Of a stretch of DNA of 64,000 nt, positions 9,283 through 18,078 are shown piece by piece (within the stretch, counting starts at the first letter, position 1; each line of letters starts with the position of its first letter). Made by a program: the position numbers and the translations under genes. This stretch comes from Rickettsia tamurae (lineage in GTDB: Bacteria > Pseudomonadota > Alphaproteobacteria > Rickettsiales > Rickettsiaceae): contig NZ_CCMG01000015.1 in assembly GCF_000751075.1 (NCBI RefSeq), forward strand, positions 52,892 to 116,891, given 5' to 3'. Below the pieces are notes generated by a model. It had not been told where the DNA came from, did no database searches, and worked only from the letters and a program-made list of their open reading frames with translations.

Positions 9283-11025
9283 ATGTTAAATAAATTATGT
9301 AAGATATTATTTTTTATCAATCTGTTATTGGTTGCAGTGCAAAGTTATGCTTCACCTCCATCATTACCGGCTGCCGAAGTAGATACTAAAGATAAGGATG
9401 TTAGCTCTAATTCCGATATTTCTTTTTTTGATAAATTTAAGCAATTTTTTAGTAAATCAAAAAAGAAAAATATACCCCCTAAACAGGTAAATGAACAAAC
9501 TAAAGCAGCCCATAAAGAAGAACCAAAGCTAGCTTCCCAAGAGCCTAATGAAAATGAACAAGCTGAGCCGTTTATAGATGTCGGTAATACAGCATTGCCT
9601 AGTGCCACCGCAAGTAATGAACATGAAAGTAGTGTAAATTTAGCTTTTCATGATAACACACCGGATAAACAAGTTACACAACAAGAACCTAATGAATCGG
9701 AAACATCTGAACCTTTTATAGATATTGGTAGTGCAAAGTTACCTAGTGCTACAAGTAATGAAATGCATGAAGAAGAAGTTGATTCTAATGAGCATAAAGA
9801 TACAAATTTAGCTTCTAATATTATAACTCCTAAAGTACCGAGACCTATAGTATCTATGCCTCCGGCTCAAGCAGGAAGTTATGTAGTGCCCCCGCAGCGA
9901 CCGGTGCAAATATATAAACCGACCAATTTGCCGCCCGTGCATAAGCCTATTCCGCTTAATCCACCTCCTGATGCTAATAAAGAGGAAGAAAGCGTAGCAC
10001 CGATAGCACTGCCGTCTATACCTAATATGCCTGCCGTTTCTCCGCCTGTGGTTAGCCCGCCGGTAACCCAAGATACTATACCAAGTACTATGCCGACAAC
10101 AGTACCTCCTGCAGAAACTCCGGTAGTACCTAGTAATGCACCTGCACCGCTGGTAATGCCTACAAATCAACAATCTACACAGCCTATAACACCGGCTAGC
10201 CCAAATACACCCGTTACTACTCCGCCTAAAGTAGTTCCTACAACCGATTCTTCAGCGGAAATCAATAACTCGCAAGAGACATTTGTTGCTGTTTCAGATG
10301 TCCCAAAAAAACAAGATTGGAATACTCCGCTTATCCCCGTTGTTGTAGTGAAGCCGAATCAACCTCAATCTCAGCCTTTAGAGAAGCAAATTAAGAATAA
10401 TCAAACTACAAATAATCAAGAGAAATCACCGCCGATAAGCTCTCCAAATATCATGATTCAAAAACAGGATGATAAGGTGAATAATGAAACCTCGGAATCG
10501 ACAACAAAATTCGTTAAAGATGAAACGCAAATGTTACTTTTACCTGATGATGATATAGTTCTTGGTAAACTAACAGAGCAAGCGACTTTAGAGCAGATGG
10601 ATATGTATGCATATATAGAGCTGTTCCAAAAGAAAGAAGAATGGATAGCAAGTGCCGAAAGAAGAAAAGCTGTAGAGAGTTTTATTAAATATGATAATGA
10701 TATAAATAAAAAGAAAGATATTTATGCCAATCTGTCTTATTGTAGTGCAGTAGATAATGCTTTTAGAGCAGTTGATAGAAATAATCTTTTTGGGCTGCGT
10801 GCGTTACTTGATGTTTATCCGATGTTGCAAGAAAAGAGCAGATTAGGTGAAACATTACTAACTGCTGCTATTTATAATGATAATTACTATTTAGCAAAAT
10901 TTTTGGTCATACGAGGTATTAAAATTTCTACTCTAAATGATGAGTGCCAATATCCATTAGATATTGCATTAGCTCAAGGAAACGCTAACATAGCTTGCAT
11001 GTTAATCAAAGCTAAGGGTTACTAA
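9283..11025 (+). CDS. Exported Pro-rich protein with C-terminal ankyrin-like repeats
   Basis: A 580-residue protein with a Sec signal peptide (cleavage likely after SYA, residue 23). A basic/aromatic stretch (FFDKFKQFFSKSKKK) is followed by two imperfect direct repeats (about 86-113 and 134-161, both with QEPNE...EPFID...LPSAT). Then comes a 250-residue Pro/Thr/Ser-rich linker (about 180-430), and a helical C-terminus whose last 90 residues read as degenerate ankyrin units (RLGETLLTAAIYNDNYYLAK, QYPLDIALAQGNANIA). It is probably periplasmic, with the Pro-rich part as a spacer. I do not know a name; it could bind cell wall or a host protein. Flanked by class C and class A repeats. Confidence 0.8.
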   Translation: MLNKLCKILFFINLLLVAVQSYASPPSLPAAEVDTKDKDVSSNSDISFFDKFKQFFSKSKKKNIPPKQVNEQTKAAHKEEPKLASQEPNENEQAEPFIDVGNTALPSATASNEHESSVNLAFHDNTPDKQVTQQEPNESETSEPFIDIGSAKLPSATSNEMHEEEVDSNEHKDTNLASNIITPKVPRPIVSMPPAQAGSYVVPPQRPVQIYKPTNLPPVHKPIPLNPPPDANKEEESVAPIALPSIPNMPAVSPPVVSPPVTQDTIPSTMPTTVPPAETPVVPSNAPAPLVMPTNQQSTQPITPASPNTPVTTPPKVVPTTDSSAEINNSQETFVAVSDVPKKQDWNTPLIPVVVVKPNQPQSQPLEKQIKNNQTTNNQEKSPPISSPNIMIQKQDDKVNNETSESTTKFVKDETQMLLLPDDDIVLGKLTEQATLEQMDMYAYIELFQKKEEWIASAERRKAVESFIKYDNDINKKKDIYANLSYCSAVDNAFRAVDRNNLFGLRALLDVYPMLQEKSRLGETLLTAAIYNDNYYLAKFLVIRGIKISTLNDECQYPLDIALAQGNANIACMLIKAKGY

Positions 11026-11040
11026 TAAGATTATTTTTAT

Positions 11041-11140
11041 CGTCATTGCGAGCGACTGCAAGGAGCGTGGCAATCTCATGAAATAGTATAAAATCCTGAG
11101 ATTGCTTCGTCAAAACTTACAGTTTTTCCTCGCAATGACG
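11041..11140. repeat. Class A palindromic repeat
   Basis: An exact 100-bp unit beginning CGTCATTGCGAGCGACTG and ending CTCGCAATGACG, with internal complementary segments GGCAATCTCATG / CTGAGATTGC. It lies between the ankyrin-like gene and parE. Confidence 0.9.
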
Positions 11141-11235
11141 TAGAATTTTCAAACAATTTCTTTAAAGCTTAATTGCTTTTCTAGGTTAAATAGTTTAATT
11201 TAGGAAAGAAAACAATTAATTCCTCTCCTACATAT

Positions 11236-13224
11236 ATGAATGATTTATTCAGCTTTAACAAAGAAAAAAAAAATAAGCTAGTCGATAATAACTACAGTGC
11301 AAAAGATATTGAAGTATTAGAGGGGCTTGAGCCTGTTCGTAAAAGACCGGGTATGTATATCGGTGGCACTGATTCAAATGCTATGCATCATTTAGTATCT
11401 GAAGTGCTGGATAATGCTATGGACGAAGCAGTCGCCGGTTTTGCAAGTATCATCACGATAAAAATGCATCAGGATCATAGTATTACTATATTTGATAACG
11501 GTCGCGGTATCCCTATTGATAATCATCCTAAATTTCCTGATAAATCAGCTTTAGAAGTAATTTTAACTACTCTTCATTCAGGAGGTAAATTCTCAAATAA
11601 TGTTTATCATACTGCAGGCGGATTGCATGGTGTTGGAATATCGGTAGTAAATGCTTTATCTAAACATTTAGAAATAAAGGTTTATAAACAAGGTAAATTA
11701 TATAGTCAAAGTTATTCTAAAGGAGAAAAGTTAACTGATTTAATATGTGAAGAAGTATCTAAAAGGCTAAGAGGTACATCAATAAATTTCACTCCCGATC
11801 CGGAAATTTTTAGTGGAAAATTACATTTTAATCCTAAAAAGATTTATGAGCTTGCAAGGTCAAAAGCTTATTTATATCGCGGTGTTACTATAGAATGGGA
11901 ATGCGAAGTAGAAGTACCGTCAGATATACCTAAAAAGGCATTAATAAATTTCCCAAACGGTTTAAAAGATTATTTAAGTTCAAAAGTAACTTTAGATAAT
12001 TTAGTTATTCCGGAAATTTTTTCAGGCAATATAGAGTCTACGCTGGACGGGATAAAACTTGAATGGGCAATCTGCTGGCAAAATAACGATAGCTCGGTGT
12101 TTATTCAATCATATTGTAATACCGTTCCGACTCCACAAGGAGGAACGCATGAGCAAGGACTTAAGTCAGCTATTTTACGTGGGCTTAAAGCATACGGTGA
12201 AATGATAGGGAATAAAAAAGCTGCCAATCTAACTATTGAAGATATTTTAGAAACCGCAAGTGTCGTACTTTCTATTTTTATAGCTGAGCCGTCTTTTCAA
12301 GGACAAACTAAGGAAAAATTAGTATCAAACGGTGTAAGTAAACCGGTCGAGAATATAATAAAAGATCATTTTGACCATTTTCTTAGTAGCGATAAAGCTT
12401 TAGCTACTAATTTACTTGAGCATGTAATTAGCATTGCCGAATTTAGAATAAGTAAGAAAAACGAAAAAAATATTTCCCGTAAAAATGCCACTCAAAAATT
12501 ACGTTTACCTGGTAAACTTGCCGATTGCACACGAACTTCACCTGAAGGGACGGAATTATTTATTGTAGAAGGTGATTCGGCAGGAGGCTCTGCAAAACAA
12601 GCACGTAATAGAGAAACGCAAGCAGTATTACCGCTATGGGGTAAAGTTCTAAATGTTGCGAGTTCTACGCTTGAAAAAATCGTTAATAATCAAGCGATAC
12701 AAGATTTAGAAATAGCTCTTGCCTGCGGTAGTTTAAAGAATTATAAAAAAGAAAATCTGCGTTACGAAAAAATAATTATTATGACTGATGCAGATGTTGA
12801 CGGTGCTCATATAGCTTCGCTATTAATGACTTTCTTTTTTTTACGAATGCCGAAATTGGTAGAAGAGGGGCATTTATATCTAGCTAAGCCTCCGCTTTAT
12901 CGTTTAACGCAGTCTAATAAAACTTATTATGCAGGCGATGAAGAGGAAAAAGCTAAGTTAACGGATAAATTATCAAAAGCTAGTAAAGCTAAAATTGAAG
13001 TAGGTAGGTTTAAAGGTCTCGGTGAAATGATGCCTGCACAATTAAAGGAAACTACTATGCATCCGGAAAAAAGATCGCTTTTAAAGGTAACTTTAGAAGA
13101 TTTTCAAAATGTCGATAAAATAGTAGATGATTTAATGGGTAAAAAGCCGGAAAAAAGATTTCAATTTATTTATGAACAGGCTTTAGTTAAAATGGATAAA
13201 ATTATTAGTGAGCTGGATATTTAA
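11236..13224 (+). CDS. parE: DNA topoisomerase IV subunit B
   Basis: The ATPase subunit of topoisomerase IV, which decatenates daughter chromosomes together with ParC. The 662-residue protein has the GHKL ATPase (EVLDNAMDEAVAG, DNGRGIPIDNHP, GGLHGVGISVVNAL), the transducer domain, and the TOPRIM domain with EGDSAGGSAKQARNRETQAV and the metal motif DADVDGAHI. The short length and the form GGSAKQARNRETQAVLPLWG favour ParE over GyrB, which is near 800 residues and usually reads GGSAKQGR. The start at ATG 11236 gives the expected N-terminus. parC is not in the window. Confidence 0.93.
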   Translation: MNDLFSFNKEKKNKLVDNNYSAKDIEVLEGLEPVRKRPGMYIGGTDSNAMHHLVSEVLDNAMDEAVAGFASIITIKMHQDHSITIFDNGRGIPIDNHPKFPDKSALEVILTTLHSGGKFSNNVYHTAGGLHGVGISVVNALSKHLEIKVYKQGKLYSQSYSKGEKLTDLICEEVSKRLRGTSINFTPDPEIFSGKLHFNPKKIYELARSKAYLYRGVTIEWECEVEVPSDIPKKALINFPNGLKDYLSSKVTLDNLVIPEIFSGNIESTLDGIKLEWAICWQNNDSSVFIQSYCNTVPTPQGGTHEQGLKSAILRGLKAYGEMIGNKKAANLTIEDILETASVVLSIFIAEPSFQGQTKEKLVSNGVSKPVENIIKDHFDHFLSSDKALATNLLEHVISIAEFRISKKNEKNISRKNATQKLRLPGKLADCTRTSPEGTELFIVEGDSAGGSAKQARNRETQAVLPLWGKVLNVASSTLEKIVNNQAIQDLEIALACGSLKNYKKENLRYEKIIIMTDADVDGAHIASLLMTFFFLRMPKLVEEGHLYLAKPPLYRLTQSNKTYYAGDEEEKAKLTDKLSKASKAKIEVGRFKGLGEMMPAQLKETTMHPEKRSLLKVTLEDFQNVDKIVDDLMGKKPEKRFQFIYEQALVKMDKIISELDI

Positions 13225-13225
13225 T

Positions 13226-13319
13226 CGTCATTGCGAGGAGCCGTAGGCGACGCGGCAATCTCGTCAAATATCCTGAGATTGCTTCGTCAAATTACTTTGT
13301 AATTTTTCTCACAATGACG
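13226..13319. repeat. Class A palindromic repeat
   Basis: A 94-bp unit (CGTCATTGCGAGGAGCCG ... CTCACAATGACG) directly after the parE stop. It creates a false upstream ATG for the next gene. Confidence 0.9.
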
Positions 13320-13352
13320 CTTTGCTTAAAAAACACACATATTTGGAGTATT

Positions 13353-14723
13353 ATGTTATTACGTTTAATTATAACACTATTTTTTATTATAAATTCTATT
13401 TGTGCATTTGCAGAAGGAGAAAAAGAAACTGAAAATAAAATATCAAATCAGGAAGCTTATAAGCAATTTCAAGACGTATTTGAACGTATTGAAAAGGATT
13501 ACGTACGAGTACCCGATAGGCAAAAAATGATAGATGAAGCAATTAACGGTATGTTAAACTCGCTTGATCCTCATTCAAGCTATTATACCGATGAGGATTT
13601 AGAAGATATTTTTACTTTTACAAAAGGTGAATTTGGCGGAATCGGTGTTGAAATAATGTATGATAGCGGAGCAATTAAGATAATATCGCCTATTGACGAT
13701 TTGCCGGCTTTCAAAGCAGGGCTTAAAGGCGGGGATTATATAGTAGGCGTGAATGACGAGTTAGTCTCTACGCTTGGTCCTAATAAAGCTATAAAAGAGA
13801 TGCGTGGTCCGCCTGGTACTAAGGTTAAATTGTTGATAATTGAGGAAGAAGAGGCAAAACCGCAAGAGCTAGAGCTTACTCGCGAAATAGTAAAAATCAA
13901 GCCGATAAAAGCACATTTAGAAAAAAATAATATTGCATATATACGTATAACTACTTTTAATGAGTCAACAATTTCTGAGCTGAAGGCAGCAGTAAAGAAG
14001 TTAAAAACTGAAAGTAAAGATGACCTTAAAGGTATAATTCTAGATTTACGTAATAATGCCGGAGGTATACTCGATCAAGCTATTGCCGTTAGTGATTATT
14101 TTATTGATTCCGGTGTAATTGTAACAACAAAAGGTAGAACTACATCAAGTAATAGCGAAACTAAAGCAAATGAGTTTTCGTTAAAAGCTCCCAAAGTACC
14201 TATGATAGTTTTAATAAACGGTAATTCTGCCTCTGCCTCGGAAATAGTTGCCGGAGCTTTGCAAGATCATAAAAGAGCAATAATACTTGGCACTAAGTCT
14301 TTCGGTAAAGGATCAGTTCAGGCTTTAACGCAAATCAATTCTAGGGCTGCCGTAAAACTGACTATATCTAAATATTACACCCCAAGCGGTCGTTCTATTC
14401 AAGCAGAAGGAATAGAGCCTGATATTTTAATTGAGCCGGCGAAAGTTGAGTATCCAGAAGTGAAAAAAATAGATAAGCGTTTTTCTGAGAGTTCTTTAAA
14501 AAATTATTTGAAGAATGATAATGAAAAAAATAAAGATAATTCATCTAAAAACAAAGATAGCAAAAAAGAAACAAAAGCCAAAAATAATAAACAAGAAGAG
14601 AATGAATTATCGGAATTATACAAAAAAGATTATCAATTTGCTCGTGCTTATGATGTAATTACAGGGTTGATTATTAATAAGAAGCTGGAAACAAAAGAGA
14701 AAGTTAAACAAGAAGATAAGTAG
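13353..14723 (+). CDS. ctpA: C-terminal processing peptidase (S41)
   Basis: A periplasmic Ser/Lys protease that trims C-termini of envelope proteins. I chose ATG 13353 rather than 13314 because the upstream ATG lies in the class A repeat, while 13353 has GGAG five bases ahead and gives a clean signal peptide (MLLRLIITLFFIINSICAFA). The 456 residues hold an N-terminal helical part, a PDZ domain (GEFGGIGVEI to LIIEEEE) and the S41 catalytic core with GNSASASEIVAGALQDH and the lysine motif SFGKGSVQ. The tail is Lys/Asn-rich. Length matches alphaproteobacterial CtpA. Confidence 0.95.
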   Translation: MLLRLIITLFFIINSICAFAEGEKETENKISNQEAYKQFQDVFERIEKDYVRVPDRQKMIDEAINGMLNSLDPHSSYYTDEDLEDIFTFTKGEFGGIGVEIMYDSGAIKIISPIDDLPAFKAGLKGGDYIVGVNDELVSTLGPNKAIKEMRGPPGTKVKLLIIEEEEAKPQELELTREIVKIKPIKAHLEKNNIAYIRITTFNESTISELKAAVKKLKTESKDDLKGIILDLRNNAGGILDQAIAVSDYFIDSGVIVTTKGRTTSSNSETKANEFSLKAPKVPMIVLINGNSASASEIVAGALQDHKRAIILGTKSFGKGSVQALTQINSRAAVKLTISKYYTPSGRSIQAEGIEPDILIEPAKVEYPEVKKIDKRFSESSLKNYLKNDNEKNKDNSSKNKDSKKETKAKNNKQEENELSELYKKDYQFARAYDVITGLIINKKLETKEKVKQEDK

Positions 14724-14779
14724 AGAGGATAATGTCATTCTCGGTTTTGCTGCATGGATAGATTCTTCTTCATAAGCTA

Positions 14780-14867
14780 CGGAAAAACTGTAAGTTTTGT
14801 ACGTACGCAATCTCAGGAGCCCTGCTTTATGAGATTGCCACGCAGCCTACGGCTGCTCGCAATGACG
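14780..14867. repeat. Class A palindromic repeat, partial, inverted
   Basis: A segment with GGAAAAACTGTAAGTTTTG, GCAATCTCAGGAG and CGGCTGCTCGCAATGACG, that is, part of a class A unit with a damaged left end. It fills the gap between ctpA and the histidine kinase and produces a spurious ORF. Confidence 0.75.
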
Positions 14868-14937
14868 ATTTGGTATGCAAGCAAGCCTTCCGCAGGGATG
14901 ACATCAGTTGAGCTAAAAATAACTACTAGGTCTCGTA

Positions 14938-16431
14938 ATGAACCATAATAAGTATATAGTAAGATTGTCATTCATTATATTGTTTCTTAATATTGTCATA
15001 AATATGATGTTTTATCGTTATTTTATGATAAAAGAAATGATAGTAAAACTAGTGGCTTTGGAACATACTAAAATTGTAGAACTTTACACTGATAATATTT
15101 GGAATACTCATCAGAACGTAATCAGTAAATTACATAAATTCGATTATTTAAAACTATTACAAGATCAAGATTTTATTAATTTTGCAAAGATTACCGCTCA
15201 ATGGTTCACCAATCTTAATATTAATATTTCTCTCTACGATCTCAAAGGTAATAAATTCATCACTAGTAATATGTTACATATGTATAGTGTAGACAATTAT
15301 AAAGATGATAGTTTGGTTGAGATAGTTACCGCAAAAATCGATAAATTTTTTTTAAAGTCTTTTACTTCAAAAGCTCCGCTTCAAGATGCTTTTGAAGGTA
15401 TTACAAGTCATATATTATTACCAAGGGTAGTAATAGAAAATGAAAGTGATTTAACAGTGGAAAAAGCTTCTTTTGTTACTAGCTATATCCCTGTTATAGA
15501 TAATAATTTAGATTTTCCCGTAGATGTAGTATTTGAGATTAACACTAATATTACCAGCCAGTGGCAAAATATAACCTCTCTTGAGCAAAAGGTTTTTATA
15601 ACTTTTATCATTATTTTTATAATATTCTGCACTATAATTATTAGTAATACTAACTATGCTAGACAAATTATTGAGGAGCAGCTTGAAACAAATAGAAATT
15701 TAAAAGCTCAAATAGTAAAAGTAGAAAAAACCAGCTCTTCAAATACAAAGTTTTTTGCTAATATTAGTCATGAATTGCGTACACCACTTAATGCTATAAT
15801 AGGCTTTTCGGAAATTCTTATGTCGGAAAGAGATGCAGAAAAAAGTAAAAATTATATTAAAGATATAAATGATGCCGGTAAACATTTGCTTAGTATGATT
15901 AATGATATTTTAGATCTTTCTAAAGCTTCTGCCGATAAATTAAAAGTAGATAGTATAGATCTTGATTTAAATAAATTAATTAGTTCTTCGCTGATACTTG
16001 TTAAGCCTCGTGCCAATCAAGCCGAAGTGGCTTTAATTAGTAGATTACCGAAAGAGCATGTGGTTATAAAGGCTGATCCAAAAAGGCTAAAACAAGTATT
16101 CTTAAATCTTTTATCAAATGCCGTGAAATTTACAAATTCTGGAGGAAGTGTTACTATTGCACTTGAAAAAGATGAGTTAGCAAAATTAGTATATATAAAA
16201 GTTATAGATACCGGCATCGGTATTGAGGAAAAAGATATCCCAAAAACTTTATCGGCGTTCGGTCAAATTGATAGTGAGCTTAGTCGAAAATATGAGGGTA
16301 CCGGTCTTGGGTTGCCGCTTACTAAAAAACTGGTTGAGCTTATGAACGGTAAGTTTGATTTGCAAAGTAAGATAAATGAAGGTACCACCATAACAATAAC
16401 TTTTACATATGACGGTAGTATTGAAATATAA
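14938..16431 (+). CDS. Membrane sensor histidine kinase, PleC/DivJ-like
   Basis: A 497-residue sensor kinase. It has an N-terminal membrane span (about 8-30), a periplasmic sensor of about 190 residues, a second span (about 222-240), a coiled linker, HisKA with the phosphorylated His at residue 278 (ISHELRTPLNAIIGFSEIL), and HATPase boxes N (LLSNAVKF), G1 (DTGIGIEE) and G2 (GTGLGLPL). The LNAIIGFSEIL form and lack of a receiver domain resemble PleC/DivJ, which act on DivK and PleD. A PleD homologue lies at 23.6-25.0 kb. The pairing is an inference; there is no adjacent regulator. Confidence 0.88.
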   Translation: MNHNKYIVRLSFIILFLNIVINMMFYRYFMIKEMIVKLVALEHTKIVELYTDNIWNTHQNVISKLHKFDYLKLLQDQDFINFAKITAQWFTNLNINISLYDLKGNKFITSNMLHMYSVDNYKDDSLVEIVTAKIDKFFLKSFTSKAPLQDAFEGITSHILLPRVVIENESDLTVEKASFVTSYIPVIDNNLDFPVDVVFEINTNITSQWQNITSLEQKVFITFIIIFIIFCTIIISNTNYARQIIEEQLETNRNLKAQIVKVEKTSSSNTKFFANISHELRTPLNAIIGFSEILMSERDAEKSKNYIKDINDAGKHLLSMINDILDLSKASADKLKVDSIDLDLNKLISSSLILVKPRANQAEVALISRLPKEHVVIKADPKRLKQVFLNLLSNAVKFTNSGGSVTIALEKDELAKLVYIKVIDTGIGIEEKDIPKTLSAFGQIDSELSRKYEGTGLGLPLTKKLVELMNGKFDLQSKINEGTTITITFTYDGSIEI

Positions 16432-16468
16432 AAAATTGTGTGGAATATTAAAAATTTTTCGGTATACT

Positions 16469-16590
16469 TGTTTTATTTGAAAAATTGGCTACGTCGTTTT
16501 ATAAGATCTGCGGTTCTCACGTATTAAGTATACGCAGCACACCTCGCCTTATAAACTCCTTGCTCTTTTCCAAATAAAACTTCGTCTACT
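16469..16590. repeat. Class E palindromic element (same family as inside suhB)
   Basis: Arms near 16469-16495 (TTTTATTTGAAAAATTGGC) and 16565-16590 (GCTCTTTTCCAAATAAAAC) pair, and the unit contains GGCTACGTC. It aligns in reverse orientation with the in-frame insert at 26188-26313. It lies upstream of cpoB. Confidence 0.8.
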
Positions 16591-16647
16591 TACTCTTCGT
16601 TTATTCAGAGTATATTATAAAAAAAATTATAAATCTTTAAAAAATAT

Positions 16648-17397
16648 ATGAAACTGATTGTCTTATTATTTACTTTTTTATTTTCTATGGTTTCTTTCGG
16701 AGAAAGCGAAACTATTAAAGGAAAGCCTTTAAAATATGCAGCAAATAATGATTTTGAAAATAGATTAGATGAACAGGAACAAGAAATCAGAAGATTAATC
16801 GGTAAAGTTGAGGTTTTACAGCATAAAATTGATATGCTAACGCAGAACTCAAATATTCCAAATCAAGAAGAAAATACTGAAGTTTTAGAAGCCGGTGATT
16901 CAAAAAAACAAGATGTTTTTGATATAGCTTTGCTTAAAGACATGCCGGATAATGCTCCTAAAAAACCTATTGCGGTTAATAAGGATATAGCTCCCGATAA
17001 GCAAGCTTACGATTTGGCTCTTGCTGCTTATAAAGATAATAAACTTACTGAAGCAAAAGATAAATTTAAAAATTTTATCCAAAAATATCCTAACAGTTCG
17101 CTGATTAGTAATGCTTATTTCTGGTATGGGGAATGCTTTTTTAAACAAAAAGACTATAACGGAGCAGCGGTTAACTATTTAAAAGGCTATAAAGAGTTAC
17201 CGAAAGGGGCAAAATCTTCTGATGGATTATTGAAGTTAGCACTTTCCTTAGGTGAACTAAAAAAAACTCAGGAAGCATGTAATATGCTTGCTAAGCTTGA
17301 TAAGGAATTTCCAACTAATAGAACTACTGCATCCAAGAAAATGGCAGAGGATGCTAAGATCAAATTTGGCTGTAAAAATAAAAATAATAAGATATGA
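16648..17397 (+). CDS. cpoB: Cell division coordinator CpoB (YbgF), periplasmic TPR protein
   Basis: CpoB links Tol-Pal to peptidoglycan synthesis during constriction. The 249-residue protein has a signal peptide (MKLIVLLFTFLFSMVSFG), a short trimerising coiled coil (about 31-63, NRLDEQEQEIRRLIGKVEVL) and a C-terminal TPR domain (about 113-240) with AYDLALAAYKDNKLTEAKDK and FWYGECFFKQKDY. Size and domain order are typical. The usual neighbour pal is not here; instead it overlaps the next gene by four bases (ATGA) and starts an operon with the YfgM-like gene and bamB. Confidence 0.9.
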   Translation: MKLIVLLFTFLFSMVSFGESETIKGKPLKYAANNDFENRLDEQEQEIRRLIGKVEVLQHKIDMLTQNSNIPNQEENTEVLEAGDSKKQDVFDIALLKDMPDNAPKKPIAVNKDIAPDKQAYDLALAAYKDNKLTEAKDKFKNFIQKYPNSSLISNAYFWYGECFFKQKDYNGAAVNYLKGYKELPKGAKSSDGLLKLALSLGELKKTQEACNMLAKLDKEFPTNRTTASKKMAEDAKIKFGCKNKNNKI

Positions 17398-18056
17398 TTG
17401 ATATTTTGGATGAAGTACTGAGTGATCAAAATGAAGAAAAAAGGTTAATTTTTTTCAAAAAGCTTTTACCTATAATAATAATCATTTCTATAATAGCTAT
17501 TACTATAATGGTTGTTATTAATAATAATAAAGATAAAAGAATTAAAAATAACCAAAAAAACGGTGATATTCTTATTAAGGCTGTTGGTTTGGAAACAACA
17601 AAAGATAATGAAGAATTAGCTTTTAATACTTTAGAGAATTTGGTTACTACTAGTAATACTAAAATAAAAGAAATAGCTGCATTAGAACAAGTAGCCATAA
17701 AGATTTCGGGAAAAAAATATTCAGAAGCGAAAGATCTGCTTAATAAAATTATTGAAAATAAAGAATATTCCGAAATTTCTACTTCTTATGCACGTATTTC
17801 ATGGTGTGGTCTTGTTATTGATGATCAAAATCTAGATATTCAAGATAAAGAAAAATTGACAAAATATTTAAACTATTTTGATGACGAGAAAAAACCTTTT
17901 TGGGCTACGGCAACTATTATAAAGGCTATGTGGGATATTAAGAATAATATGAAACCGCAAGCAGAAAAAAATCTAAAAAATTTATTAATTTCAAATAATG
18001 TATCTGATCTAATAAAAGATCAGGCTAAAGCATTGCTGGTAAATTTAAATAAATAA
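17394..18056 (+). CDS. Membrane-anchored TPR-like protein (YfgM-like, DUF2659)
   Basis: A 220-residue protein with a cytoplasmic N-terminus (about 1-20), one span (LLPIIIIISIIAITIMVV, about 24-42) and a helical periplasmic domain with TPR-like pairs (AFNTLENLVTTSNTKIKEIA, EAKDLLNKIIENKEYSEIST). The size, topology and position immediately before bamB match YfgM, a periplasmic chaperone partner of SecYEG in enterobacteria, although sequence similarity is low. I recall rickettsial copies carrying the label DUF2659. It starts inside the cpoB stop, so translation is probably coupled. Confidence 0.75.
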   Translation: MIDILDEVLSDQNEEKRLIFFKKLLPIIIIISIIAITIMVVINNNKDKRIKNNQKNGDILIKAVGLETTKDNEELAFNTLENLVTTSNTKIKEIAALEQVAIKISGKKYSEAKDLLNKIIENKEYSEISTSYARISWCGLVIDDQNLDIQDKEKLTKYLNYFDDEKKPFWATATIIKAMWDIKNNMKPQAEKNLKNLLISNNVSDLIKDQAKALLVNLNK

Positions 18057-18078
18057 TAATTCGTACTTAAGGAAAAAT

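Noticed and set aside
9808..10173. An Arg/Tyr/Cys-rich minus-strand ORF
   Set aside because: It is the complement of the Pro/Thr-rich linker of the exported ankyrin-like protein; its composition is an artefact.
14754..14948. A plus-strand ORF with RLPRSLRLLAMT
   Set aside because: It is the reading of a class A repeat; the same peptide appears from the repeat before icd.
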